Notes under the pieces: model-generated
What the model saw: only the letters and a program-made list of their open reading frames with translations
What the model was told of the DNA's origin: nothing
Database searches by the model: none
Source: Stenotrophomonas maltophilia
GTDB taxonomy: Bacteria > Pseudomonadota > Gammaproteobacteria > Xanthomonadales > Xanthomonadaceae
DNA length: 64,000 nt
Direction: 5' to 3'
Assembly (NCBI RefSeq): GCF_003205835.1
Contig: NZ_CP029773.1
Coordinates: 1,954,501-2,018,500, forward strand
In this document: piece by piece, positions 7,655 through 15,682 of the stretch
How positions within the stretch are numbered: position 1 is the stretch's first letter
Layout: each line of letters starts with the position of its first letter
Position numbers and translations under genes: made by a program

Positions 7655-8629
7655 ATGAGCCCTGCAGCACCGCGTCGCCCCTCGCGCAGCACCCTGTTGA
7701 TCGTGGGCGTGCTGGTCATCGGTATCGCCGGCATCGTCTATTCGCGCGTGCGTCAGGCACCGGATGCCGGCACCGTGGCCGCAACCAGCCTGGCGGGTGC
7801 GAACACCGCCATCCTGAAGGGCACGCTCGATCCGAAGGCGCAGGCGTTGATCCCGGCCGACTATCGCTTTGTCACGCCTGGTACGTTCACCGTGGCCACC
7901 CATCCGGGGCAGCTGCCGCTGGCCGACTACCGCGCCGACAGCAAGGACGTCGTGGGCATCGAGCCGGACATCGCACGGCTGATTGCCGATGGATTGGGCC
8001 TGAAGCTGGTGATCGTGCCGGTGGCGTGGGCGGACTGGCCGTTGGGGTTGGAATCAGGCAAGTACGATGCCGTGCTGTCGAACGTGACGGTTACCGAGGA
8101 GCGCAAGAAGAAGTTCGATTTCTCCAGCTACCGTTACGATCTGCTGGGCATCTATACGCGCACTGATGGGCCGATCCAGAAGATCGAAAAGCCGGCCGAC
8201 GTTGCCGGGCTGAAGGTGGTGGTCGGTGCCAGCACCAACCAGGACCAGATCCTGCGGCAGTGGGACCAGCAGAACATCGCGGCGGGATTGAAGCCGGTGG
8301 AGTACCAGTACTTCGATGACGCCGTGGTTGGGCGGCTGGCAGTGATTACCGGTCGCGCCGATGTCTCGTTCGAGCCCAACGCCACCGGCGCCTATTCGGC
8401 GCGCGATGGCAAGGTGCGGCGTGTGGGCCTGTTCCCGGGCGGCTGGCCGAACGCCGCGGCGATCTCGGTGACCACGCGCAAGGGCAGCGGCCTGGCGGAT
8501 GCGGTGACGCAGGCGTTGAACACCCAGATCGGCAGTGGCACCTATGCGCAGGCGCTGAAGCGGTGGAATGTGACCGAGGAAGCTGTGCCGCAGTCGCAGA
8601 CCAACCCGCCGGGGTTGCCGACGCTGTGA
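7655..8629 (+). CDS. Family 3 solute-binding protein of the amino acid ABC transporter
   Basis: 324 aa. An N-terminal hydrophobic stretch (LLIVGVLVIGIAGIVY, residues ~14-30) follows several Arg residues. There is no lipobox Cys, so it is a signal anchor or an uncleaved signal rather than a lipoprotein. The body has the two-lobe SBP_bac_3 pattern: GTFTVATHP, VGIEPDIARLIADGLGLKLVIVPVAW, YDAVLSNVTVTEERKKKFDFS and DVAGLKVVVGASTNQ. It starts 16 bp after the fused permease-ATPase with GGAAGGA as ribosome site, so it is the transporter's periplasmic receptor. It is the last gene of the operon. Two SMAG hairpins follow. Confidence 0.9.
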   Translation: MSPAAPRRPSRSTLLIVGVLVIGIAGIVYSRVRQAPDAGTVAATSLAGANTAILKGTLDPKAQALIPADYRFVTPGTFTVATHPGQLPLADYRADSKDVVGIEPDIARLIADGLGLKLVIVPVAWADWPLGLESGKYDAVLSNVTVTEERKKKFDFSSYRYDLLGIYTRTDGPIQKIEKPADVAGLKVVVGASTNQDQILRQWDQQNIAAGLKPVEYQYFDDAVVGRLAVITGRADVSFEPNATGAYSARDGKVRRVGLFPGGWPNAAAISVTTRKGSGLADAVTQALNTQIGSGTYAQALKRWNVTEEAVPQSQTNPPGLPTL

Positions 8630-8653
8630 CGCCGAGCATGGCCCGGCGCTAAC
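8630..8653 (-). repeat. Degenerate SMAG-type stem-loop
   Basis: Read on the minus strand it is a GTTAGCGCCGGGCC head with a GCTCGGC arm, an imperfect GTAG element. It starts one base after the solute-binding protein stop codon and is inverted relative to the next SMAG, making a dimer. Confidence 0.6.
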
Positions 8654-8662
8654 GCCGCTTTT

Positions 8663-8685
8663 GTAGAGCCGAGCCATGCTCGGCT
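8663..8685 (+). repeat. SMAG-type stem-loop
   Basis: GTAGAGCCGAGC then a CATG-containing loop then CTCGGCT, a canonical element. With 8630-8653 it forms an inverted pair between two convergent genes (solute-binding protein and glycosidase). It may serve both 3' ends as a hairpin; a GCTTT tract follows. Confidence 0.8.
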
Positions 8686-8688
8686 GCT

Positions 8689-11600
8689 TTACCAACGCGC
8701 CTCCAGCGTTCTGAACGGTTTCGCCACGCGCACGCCCTCGGCATCGAAGTCGGAAACGCTGCGTCCATCCACACGCACCGCCTTCGGCATCGCGCGCGCC
8801 GGCCACCAGACCTTCACCGCCGCCCCGCTGCGCAACCCGTCGCCCAGGGTGACGTTCAGTGTGCCGTCGCGCTGCCGCGCCTGCATCTGCAACGTGCCAT
8901 ACGCGGTCGGCAGACGCTCCACCGCCAATCCATCGCCCGCCACCCACGAAGGCGGTGTGCCCGGTAGCAATGACAACGCATCATCGTCCTCGCGCATCAG
9001 CATGCCGAACAGGGTGCGGCCGTACTCGGCACCGATCCAGGTATGCGGCATGTCGCCGAGATAGCGTGGAAAACGCAGTCGAGAGTGCACGACCTCGGCC
9101 AGCACCTGCCACTCGCGCGGGCGTCGATCACGCAGCAGGCCCTGCAGCAGCTCATCGGCCACCTGCGGCTGGCCCAGGTGCACATAGCTCAGCACGTTGC
9201 GGATCTCGTACGGCGTGTAGGCATACAGCGCACCGGGCTGGCTGCGCTTGCGTACGTCGTCCAGGTAGCGGGCGAAGGTCGTCCGCAGTGCCACGGCCGG
9301 CAGCACGCTCTGCGCACCGGTGGGGTCCAATGCAATCGAAACGCCGGTGGGATCACCATCGCCCAGATCCGCCGAGGACGGGATGAAGTCGATGCCCTTC
9401 CACACCATCGTGGCGCGGATCGAGGCATGCAGTGCGTCGTACAGCGCCTTGTACTGCTCACGCGCCCAGCGCGCGGTCTCATGATCGCCCAGCGATTCGG
9501 CCAGCCATGCACCGTCGTGCCAGCCCTTCAGGCCCCAGTAGTCATCCCAGTAGCTGTGGGTGGGCGACGGATAGCCTTCATGGCTGATCGACGGCGCAAG
9601 AATGCCCGCGAAGCGTTCCGGGGCATGCTGGTCAGCCTTGTAACCGGGCACCAGCGTGCGCTCGCGCAGTTCCTGCAGGAAACGCAGTGCTGCTTTCACT
9701 TTCGGCAGGTAGTCACGCACCGACTCGGGCCCGCCATCGAGGCGGGCGACATCGGCCACCAGTGCCACGTACTGGCCCTGGCTGTCGTACTCGATGTCCG
9801 AGCCGAAGCCGGTGTTGACGCTGCCATCGTCGTTGAGGATCGGCGAAACCAGTCCGTTGGCATGCACACCGTGCGCGCTGTACCAGGCCAGGTAATCACG
9901 CGCGACGCGGGCTTCGCCCATGCGCAGCAGCACCGCCGAGGTGGCCATGCCATCGCGGATGAAGGAGCGGTTGTAGTTGCGCGGACCAGGCTGCATGGCC
10001 GGGCCGGTCTGGTTGATCAGCATGTAGGCGGCCTGCGCGCGCAGCATGTCCACCAGTGAGGGGTCGGGCAGGCGCAGGCCGACCTGGCCGAGCCGGGCCT
10101 GCCAATCTGCGGACGCCTGCGTAGCCAGCGTCTCGAACGCCGCATTGGCATCACGGGGCAGCGTGGCCAGGTCAAGCGCAGGCGCTTCGGGCAGCACGCC
10201 ATTGGCATCGGCAGCGGCGGTGCCGAGTGGGAACGCGACCACGATGGCATCGCGGGCTCCCGGCGCCAGCGACACGCGGTAGTTGAGCGCGGCGGCGGCA
10301 AGACCCTGGTCATCACGTGCCTGCTGCGAGGAAGGCAGTTCGCCGGCAGCGATGTCCGCGGTGATCTCCGTTGCGCCGTCCTTCCCGAACGGCGCCACGC
10401 CGGACGCAGCCACCGGCGTGAGCGACTGCAGCAGCGTGCGGCCATTGATGCGCAGGGCCTTTCCATCGATGGCCACCTCGCGGATCGGCGACAGCCCGCC
10501 GTTCTGCCACGGCGGATTCATCTGCATGGGGCGCACGACCAGGCTGAGCGTGCCGTCGATCCGGGTGCTGCCGGTGTTGTGCAGTCGATGGCGGAGGAAG
10601 GTCACCGGCTGGCCATCGCGCTCGATGGCGAACACCTCACTGCGCAGCTCCAGCCCAGGCTGCGGCGACCAGGTGGCCGAAGGCATAGGCTTCCAGCCAT
10701 CGCGCAGGGCGTGCTGTACGGGCTGCCCGGCGGCGCCGGCGGTTTGGCCGTCGGCATTGCGCCAGATCGGCTGCACCAGCGGCGCGCCCTTGAAGGCTTC
10801 CAGATTGCCGTATTCGTCGAAGATCGATTTCTGCCGCCCTGCGTGCACGCCGACGGCGGTCCAGTAGGTCTGCTGCATCTGCAGCGACGCCGGGAACAAC
10901 GCACGCTGCGCGCCGCTGGCGGCGATCTGGTAGCGCTTCATCGGCGTCATCATCGCTTTCGGGCCGAGCAGGCGCAGGCGCGCGATCTGCGGGGCAGCGC
11001 CGTCCACGGCCAGACGGAATGCACGTAGAGGTTGTGCCGTGTCAGCAGCCAGCCAACTCTGCCGATGGCTGGCCGCCTGTGCATCGTGTGCGAGGTCCTG
11101 CCAGCGGCCCTGTGCGTCCTGCGCCTGCAAGCGGGCGGCGCCGCGCCCGCCATCGGCCCAGTCGACCGCGAGACCGGCCGTGGACTGGGCGCGAGGCAGC
11201 ATGATCTCGAGCATATGGGATCCACCTTTTCCGGCTGGAACCGCGACGGTGCCACCGCCTTGCCAGAGCGCCGCCGCCTGCGTTGCATCGACACCGCTGA
11301 TGCGTGCGCTGAGCGTGCTGTCCAGCGGCTCCATCTCGAAGATCGACACGCCCCAATCGGAGGTGCGCTGTGGGCTGGCCAACCGCAGGTAGCGCGCCTG
11401 GCGTGGCGCGAAGTACAGCGTTTCCACGTCGCCCAGCGAATCGGCCATGGTGTACGCGGTCTGCCACTGTGTGCCGTCCAGCGAGGTCTGCAGTGAATAG
11501 CCCTCTGGATTGGAGACATCCCAGGTAAGCCGTGCGCCCGCCAGCATCGTCGGTGCGCCCAGATCGATCTGGAACCAGTGGCCCGGACTGAAGGCACCGC

Positions 11601-11808
11601 CGGTGACGGTCTTGGGGTCGCCGTCGATCAGGTGGCTGATCGCCATCGCCGGTACCTGCTGCGAGGAGGCGCTGGCCTGCCATTGGCTGCGTGGTGGCAA
11701 TGTCTGTGCCTGCGCGGAGGATGCCAGGACGGCGAGCATCAGAGTGGCGGCAGGTCGCCATGGGGCAGGTGGGCGGGAGACCTTGGAGCGTTCGGTGCGC
11801 AACGTCAT
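8689..11808 (-). CDS. Secreted discoidin-domain protein with alpha/alpha-toroid (glycoside hydrolase-like) core
   Basis: 1039 aa. The N terminus has a signal peptide (LMLAVLASSAQAQ). An F5/8 type C (discoidin) domain follows at ~40-165: SHLIDGDPKTVTGGAFSPGHWFQIDLG and ARYLRLASPQ. The middle is beta-sandwich-like. From ~600 on there is a six-hairpin (alpha/alpha)6 core with NYNRSFIRDGMATSAVLLRMG, HSYWDDYWGLKGWHDGAWLAE and MPHTWIGAEYGRTLFGML, as in glycogen-debranching-like and GH15/GH63/GH65-type enzymes. It probably acts on an exported or environmental glycan; the exact family cannot be named by eye. A LacI-type operator lies 57 bp upstream. Confidence 0.75.
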   Translation of the reverse strand: MTLRTERSKVSRPPAPWRPAATLMLAVLASSAQAQTLPPRSQWQASASSQQVPAMAISHLIDGDPKTVTGGAFSPGHWFQIDLGAPTMLAGARLTWDVSNPEGYSLQTSLDGTQWQTAYTMADSLGDVETLYFAPRQARYLRLASPQRTSDWGVSIFEMEPLDSTLSARISGVDATQAAALWQGGGTVAVPAGKGGSHMLEIMLPRAQSTAGLAVDWADGGRGAARLQAQDAQGRWQDLAHDAQAASHRQSWLAADTAQPLRAFRLAVDGAAPQIARLRLLGPKAMMTPMKRYQIAASGAQRALFPASLQMQQTYWTAVGVHAGRQKSIFDEYGNLEAFKGAPLVQPIWRNADGQTAGAAGQPVQHALRDGWKPMPSATWSPQPGLELRSEVFAIERDGQPVTFLRHRLHNTGSTRIDGTLSLVVRPMQMNPPWQNGGLSPIREVAIDGKALRINGRTLLQSLTPVAASGVAPFGKDGATEITADIAAGELPSSQQARDDQGLAAAALNYRVSLAPGARDAIVVAFPLGTAAADANGVLPEAPALDLATLPRDANAAFETLATQASADWQARLGQVGLRLPDPSLVDMLRAQAAYMLINQTGPAMQPGPRNYNRSFIRDGMATSAVLLRMGEARVARDYLAWYSAHGVHANGLVSPILNDDGSVNTGFGSDIEYDSQGQYVALVADVARLDGGPESVRDYLPKVKAALRFLQELRERTLVPGYKADQHAPERFAGILAPSISHEGYPSPTHSYWDDYWGLKGWHDGAWLAESLGDHETARWAREQYKALYDALHASIRATMVWKGIDFIPSSADLGDGDPTGVSIALDPTGAQSVLPAVALRTTFARYLDDVRKRSQPGALYAYTPYEIRNVLSYVHLGQPQVADELLQGLLRDRRPREWQVLAEVVHSRLRFPRYLGDMPHTWIGAEYGRTLFGMLMREDDDALSLLPGTPPSWVAGDGLAVERLPTAYGTLQMQARQRDGTLNVTLGDGLRSGAAVKVWWPARAMPKAVRVDGRSVSDFDAEGVRVAKPFRTLEARW

Positions 11809-11864
11809 TACGGACAGCCTCGCAGGTTCGACCGGATTCGGGCGAGCGCTAGGCTAGCAAGGGA

Positions 11865-11878
11865 TGTAATCGGTTACA
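11865..11878. promoter_or_regulatory. LacI-family operator
   Basis: TGTAATCGGTTACA, a near-perfect palindrome centred on CG, matching the general LacI/GalR operator form. It lies 57 bp upstream of the discoidin/glycosidase gene, where it could repress that gene's promoter. No LacI gene is in the window. Confidence 0.65.
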
Positions 11879-11909
11879 TGACGCGCTGCAATAGCTGCGG
11901 GCGACGAAG

Positions 11910-12812
11910 TCACGGGTTGGCAGCGGCCGCGATCTGCTCGCGCAGCCAGCGATGCGCCGGATCGCGGTGCACACGCTCGTGCCAGAGCATCACCATCTCG
12001 AATCCCGGCACCTCGAGCGGCGCCTCGACTGCTTTCAGGCCCGGATCGGCTGCTACCAGCCGGGAGGGCATCATGGCCACCAGATCGGTCTGCAGCAGCA
12101 CATCGCGCAGGAACAGGAAATGCGGCACTGACAGTACCACCTCGCGGCGGGCGCCGGCGCGGGCCAGTGCATCGTCGGTACTGCCATGGAAGCCGCCGCC
12201 GTCGGGCGAGACGATCACATGCTGCAGGGCGCAGAACTGCTTGAGCGTGGGGCGGCGCTTCAGCCTCGGATGATCGCGGCGGCCAGCGAGCACATAGCGC
12301 TCCTGGAACAGTGGACGGTGATGCAATGACGGCGGCGCCTCGGACGTGATGTGGATGGCCAGATCAATCTCGCCGCGCTCAATCAGCACTACCATCTGTG
12401 CTGGCACCAGTCCCACCACTGCCAGGCGTGCGCCGGGTGCCGAACTGCGCAGGGCGGGCAGCACGGGCAGCACCACCGTGGATTCACCGAAGTCGGAGGC
12501 CATGATCCGCCAGGTCTGCTGCGCCTGGGCCGGGTTGAAGGCTTGCACCGGTGCAAGCGTGCGCCGCACTGCCAGCAGCGCGTCAGCCAGTGGCTGGCGC
12601 AGCGCATCGGCACGCGCAGTGGCGCGCATGCCGCGCACGCTGGGCAGCAGCAACGGATCGTTGAACAGCTCGCGCAGCCGCGCCAGCTGCACGCTGACTG
12701 TAGGCTGGGCCAGATGCAGGCGCTCGGCGGCGCGGGTGACGTTCAGCTCTTCCAGCAGGGCCTGCAGAGTTACCAGCAGGTTGAGGTCGACGCGACGCAA
12801 AGTATTGTCCAT
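11910..12812 (-). CDS. LysR family transcriptional regulator
   Basis: 300 aa, standard length. The N-terminal winged helix-turn-helix is clear (LLEELNVTRAAERLHLAQPTVSVQLARLRELFNDPLL, residues ~18-55), followed by a periplasmic-binding-like effector domain. It is divergent from the flavodoxin-like NAD(P)H oxidoreductase at 12897, with 84 bp between starts and an inverted repeat inside, so it very likely controls that gene and itself. NodD/LinR-like LysRs often pair with such quinone reductases. The inducer is unknown. Confidence 0.92.
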   Translation of the reverse strand: MDNTLRRVDLNLLVTLQALLEELNVTRAAERLHLAQPTVSVQLARLRELFNDPLLLPSVRGMRATARADALRQPLADALLAVRRTLAPVQAFNPAQAQQTWRIMASDFGESTVVLPVLPALRSSAPGARLAVVGLVPAQMVVLIERGEIDLAIHITSEAPPSLHHRPLFQERYVLAGRRDHPRLKRRPTLKQFCALQHVIVSPDGGGFHGSTDDALARAGARREVVLSVPHFLFLRDVLLQTDLVAMMPSRLVAADPGLKAVEAPLEVPGFEMVMLWHERVHRDPAHRWLREQIAAAANP

Positions 12813-12817
12813 GACAA

Positions 12818-12844
12818 TGAAATGGATTGCAGGAATTCATTTCA
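12818..12844. promoter_or_regulatory. Inverted repeat, putative LysR binding site
   Basis: TGAAATG and CATTTCA arms separated by 13 nt. It lies between the divergent LysR and oxidoreductase genes, beginning 6 bp from the LysR start. Position and spacing suit a LysR dimer site. Confidence 0.55.
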
Positions 12845-12896
12845 ACTATAGCGTAGTGCTGCCTATCGTCTGGGGTCTTCCCCGTCTGGTGCTCCC

Positions 12897-13694
12897 ATGA
12901 ACGTCCTGCTGGTCTATGCCCATCCCGAACCCACTTCGTTGAACGGCACATTGCGCGACTTTGCCGTGCAGCGGTTGCAGTCTGCCGGTCACAGCGTGCA
13001 GGTGTCGGACCTGTACGCAATGCGCTGGAAGGTGGCCCTCGATGCCGAAGATCATCCCGGTCGGGATTGCTCCGCGCCCTTCAATCCATCGCTGGATTCA
13101 CGGGAGTCTTTCATCAACGGTCGGCAAAGCGCCGACATTGCAGCCGAGCAGGAGAAACTACGTTGGGCCGATGTACTGATCCTGCAGTTTCCACTGTGGT
13201 GGTTCTCGATGCCGTCTATCCTCAAAGGCTGGATCGAGCGGGTATATGCGTACGGCTTTGCCTATGGTGTGGGCGAACACTCCGACCAGCACTGGGGCGA
13301 CCGCTACGGCGAAGGTGTGATGAGTGGCAAGCGCGCGATGCTGATGGTCACTACGGGCGGTTGGCAGTCCCACTATGCGCCGCGTGGCATCAACGGCCCG
13401 ATCAACGATGTTCTGTTCCCTATCCAGCACGGGATGCTGTTCTATCCCGGGTTCGAGGTGCTGCCGCCCCACGTGATCTATCGCAGTGGCAAGGTCGACG
13501 GGAACACGTTGCCGGCGTTGCTGGAAGGGCTGGGAAGGCGGCTCGACGGCCTGGCCAGCGATCCGGTGATCCCCTATCGGCGGCAGAACACCGGTGACTA
13601 CCTGATTCCCTCGCTGGAGTTGAGGCCGGAACTCGCAGAAGGACTGACGGGGTTCGGCATCCACCAGATGACGACAGACGAGCACCGCGCCTGA
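12897..13694 (+). CDS. Flavodoxin-fold NAD(P)H dehydrogenase (quinone), KefF/NQO1-like
   Basis: 265 aa. The FMN-phosphate loop is visible as VLLVYAHPEPTSLNGTLRDFAV at residues 3-24. It is followed by a mid-chain active-site segment, LILQFPLWWFSMPSILKGWIERVYAYGFAYG, where PLWW and the YGFAYG loop are characteristic of NAD(P)H quinone oxidoreductases. It would carry out two-electron reduction of quinones or electrophiles in the cytosol. A divergent LysR regulator and an inverted repeat sit upstream, suggesting electrophile-induced expression. Confidence 0.9.
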   Translation: MNVLLVYAHPEPTSLNGTLRDFAVQRLQSAGHSVQVSDLYAMRWKVALDAEDHPGRDCSAPFNPSLDSRESFINGRQSADIAAEQEKLRWADVLILQFPLWWFSMPSILKGWIERVYAYGFAYGVGEHSDQHWGDRYGEGVMSGKRAMLMVTTGGWQSHYAPRGINGPINDVLFPIQHGMLFYPGFEVLPPHVIYRSGKVDGNTLPALLEGLGRRLDGLASDPVIPYRRQNTGDYLIPSLELRPELAEGLTGFGIHQMTTDEHRA

Positions 13695-13875
13695 CGGAGC
13701 GAAGGCTCTGATCTGGCACCTGACCGGCAGTCCCGGTTGGCTGCAAGCGCGCGGCAGCAGGAAAGTCACGACGGAAATGACTGAACTCGCTGTCGCCGCG
13801 TTGCAGCTCAATCTGGGCCCTGGAAGGGCGCAGGCAGCAGCCGAAGACGTAGTGCCCGCAGGGCTGGAACGCCCA

Positions 13876-14952
13876 TTACAGCTCCACCGTCTCCCACCAG
13901 CGCGTGCCCGCCTGCGGCGCCTGCATGTCCAGCGCCTCGCCCATCATCGGCGTGGCCACCGGCACGTTCTTTGCGGCCGCCAGGGCGGTGATGCGCTCGA
14001 ACGGCTGCTGCCATGCGTGCAGGGCCAGGTCGAAGGTACCGTTGTGGATCGGCAGCAGCCACTTGCCGCGCAGGTCCAGGTGCGCCTGCAGGGTCTGTTC
14101 GGGCTGCATGTGCACGAACGCCCAGCGCGGGTCGTAGGCACCGGTTTCGATCATGGTCAGGTCGAACGGGCCGTACTTCTCACCGATGGCCTTGAAACCG
14201 TCAAAGTAGCCAGTGTCGCCACTGAAGAAGATGCGGAAGTCGCCGTCCTGGATCACCCACGACGCCCACAGGCTGCGATCGCTGTCGCCGAGCCCACGGC
14301 CGGAGAAATGCTGGCCCGGGGTGGCGGTCAGGCGCAGGCCGCTGGCTTCGGTGGACTGCCACCAGTCCAGCTGTTCGACCTTGCTGGCGTCCACGCCCCA
14401 GGCGATCAGCTGGTCGCCCACGCCGAGCGGGGCAATGAAGCGTGCGGTCTTGCCGGCCAGCTGCATTACCGCGGCATGGTCCAGGTGGTCGTAGTGGTTG
14501 TGCGAGAGGATCACGCCGGCGATCGGCGGCAGGTCGTCGATGCTGATCGGTGGCGCATGGAAGCGGGCCGGGCCCATCCACTGCACCGGCGAGGCGCGCT
14601 CGGAGAACACCGGGTCGGTCAGCCAGTACTGGCCACGCAGCTTCAGCAGGATGGTGGAGTGCCCCAGCCGGAACAGGCTGCGGTCCGGCGCGGCGTCCAG
14701 GGTGGCGCGGTCCAGCGGCAGCACCGGAATGGGGTGCGCCGGGACGGTACCCTTGGGCTTGTTGAACAGGAACGTCCACCAGATCTCTGCGCCGTCGCGC
14801 AGGCCCATCGCAGGACGCGGCAAGGCATTGCGGAACTTGCCGTCGCGGTACTGCGGCGAATCGGGGAAGTCGGGGAGGGACCAGGACTTGCAGAAGGTGT
14901 AGGCGGTCACGGCGAGGATTCCAAGCAGGAGGACAAGGAGCAGGCGCTTCAT
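13876..14952 (-). CDS. Membrane-anchored metallo-beta-lactamase-fold hydrolase (NAPE-PLD/UlaG-like)
   Basis: 358 aa from ATG 14952. The N terminus is a signal anchor (RLLLVLLLGILAVTAYTF). The MBL metal motif is ILSHNHYDHLDH (HxHxDH), preceded by LFRLGHSTILLKLRGQYWLTDPVFSERASP, with later FSGDTGYFDG and LPIHNGTFDLALH ligands. This arrangement matches the NAPE-PLD-like / Zn-dependent L-ascorbate-6-P lactonase-like group. The substrate is unknown. It is divergent from a TetR gene, with two palindromic operators in the 104-bp gap, so it is the probable target of that repressor. Confidence 0.88.
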   Translation of the reverse strand: MKRLLLVLLLGILAVTAYTFCKSWSLPDFPDSPQYRDGKFRNALPRPAMGLRDGAEIWWTFLFNKPKGTVPAHPIPVLPLDRATLDAAPDRSLFRLGHSTILLKLRGQYWLTDPVFSERASPVQWMGPARFHAPPISIDDLPPIAGVILSHNHYDHLDHAAVMQLAGKTARFIAPLGVGDQLIAWGVDASKVEQLDWWQSTEASGLRLTATPGQHFSGRGLGDSDRSLWASWVIQDGDFRIFFSGDTGYFDGFKAIGEKYGPFDLTMIETGAYDPRWAFVHMQPEQTLQAHLDLRGKWLLPIHNGTFDLALHAWQQPFERITALAAAKNVPVATPMMGEALDMQAPQAGTRWWETVEL

Positions 14953-14969
14953 GGGTGACGTCCGCAGGG

Positions 14970-14985
14970 TACACTGCACAGTGTA
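14970..14985. promoter_or_regulatory. Palindromic TetR operator, copy 1
   Basis: TACACTG-CA-CAGTGTA, a perfect 7-bp-arm palindrome 18 bp upstream of the metallo-hydrolase start, in the divergent intergenic region shared with the TetR gene. Confidence 0.75.
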
Positions 14986-15004
14986 GTTTCGTGTTTTTCA
15001 AAAG

Positions 15005-15020
15005 TACACTGTCGGGTGTA
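15005..15020. promoter_or_regulatory. Palindromic TetR operator, copy 2
   Basis: TACACTG-TC-GGGTGTA, one arm identical to copy 1 and the other with two mismatches. Centre-to-centre distance from copy 1 is 35 bp. It is proximal to the TetR gene, so copy 1 may control the hydrolase and copy 2 autoregulation. Confidence 0.65.
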
Positions 15021-15056
15021 AAATGGTGGCGTCCGTTCAGCTATCCGGTTCCTGCC

Positions 15057-15668
15057 ATGACCCGTGCCCCGCAACGCCTGACCGACCGCAAACGCGAAGC
15101 CATCGTGCGCGCGGCGGTGGAGGAGTTCCGTGCATCGGGCTACGAGGCGACCAGCATGGACCGCATTGCCGAGGTGGCCGGGGTCTCCAAGCGCACCGTC
15201 TACAATCACTTCCCGAGCAAGGAAGCGCTGTTCTCGATGATCCTGGAGGAGCTGTGGGAGCGCAGCGTGGCCAGTGATGCGCTGCCGTACCGCGCCGATC
15301 TGCCGTTGCAGGCGCAGCTGATGCAGCTGCTGGAGCAGAAGCTGGAGCTGCTCAGTGATGCCAACTTCATCGACCTGGCACGGGTGGCAATGGCCGAGAT
15401 CATCCATTCGCCGGAACGGGCGCAGGCCATCGTCTGCCGCATGGGCGAGAAGGAAAGTGGCGAGAGCGCGTGGATCCGCGCGGCGATCGCCGATGGTCGG
15501 CTGCGCCAGGTCGATCCGGAGTTCGCCGGCCACCAGCTGCATGGGCTGGTGAAGAGCTTTGCGTTCTGGCCGCAGGTGACGATGGGGCAGGCGCCGTTGA
15601 ACGAACAGGAGCGCGCACGCGTGGCCGAGTCAGCGGTGGCGATGTTCCTGGGTTACTACGCGGTGTAG
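15057..15668 (+). CDS. TetR/AcrR family transcriptional regulator
   Basis: 203 aa from ATG 15057. The HTH lies in residues ~12-58: KREAIVRAAVEEFRASGYEATSMDRIAEVAGVSKRTVYNHFPSKEALF, a canonical TetR N terminus. The C-terminal half is helical and includes a TetR_C-like region. The in-frame upstream extension to 14955 covers the operators and is not credible as protein. It is divergent from the metallo-hydrolase and preceded by two TACACTG palindromes, so it probably represses both. Confidence 0.92.
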   Translation: MTRAPQRLTDRKREAIVRAAVEEFRASGYEATSMDRIAEVAGVSKRTVYNHFPSKEALFSMILEELWERSVASDALPYRADLPLQAQLMQLLEQKLELLSDANFIDLARVAMAEIIHSPERAQAIVCRMGEKESGESAWIRAAIADGRLRQVDPEFAGHQLHGLVKSFAFWPQVTMGQAPLNEQERARVAESAVAMFLGYYAV

Positions 15669-15682
15669 GCCGGCCTTACGAC

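Noticed and set aside
5767..7734. A 655-codon minus-strand frame over the ABC fusion gene
   Set aside because: Antisense of a gene with full Walker and signature motifs; no domain in the frame itself.
13777..14958. A 393-codon plus-strand frame opposite the metallo-hydrolase
   Set aside because: Shadow of the real minus-strand gene, which has a clear HxHxDH motif.
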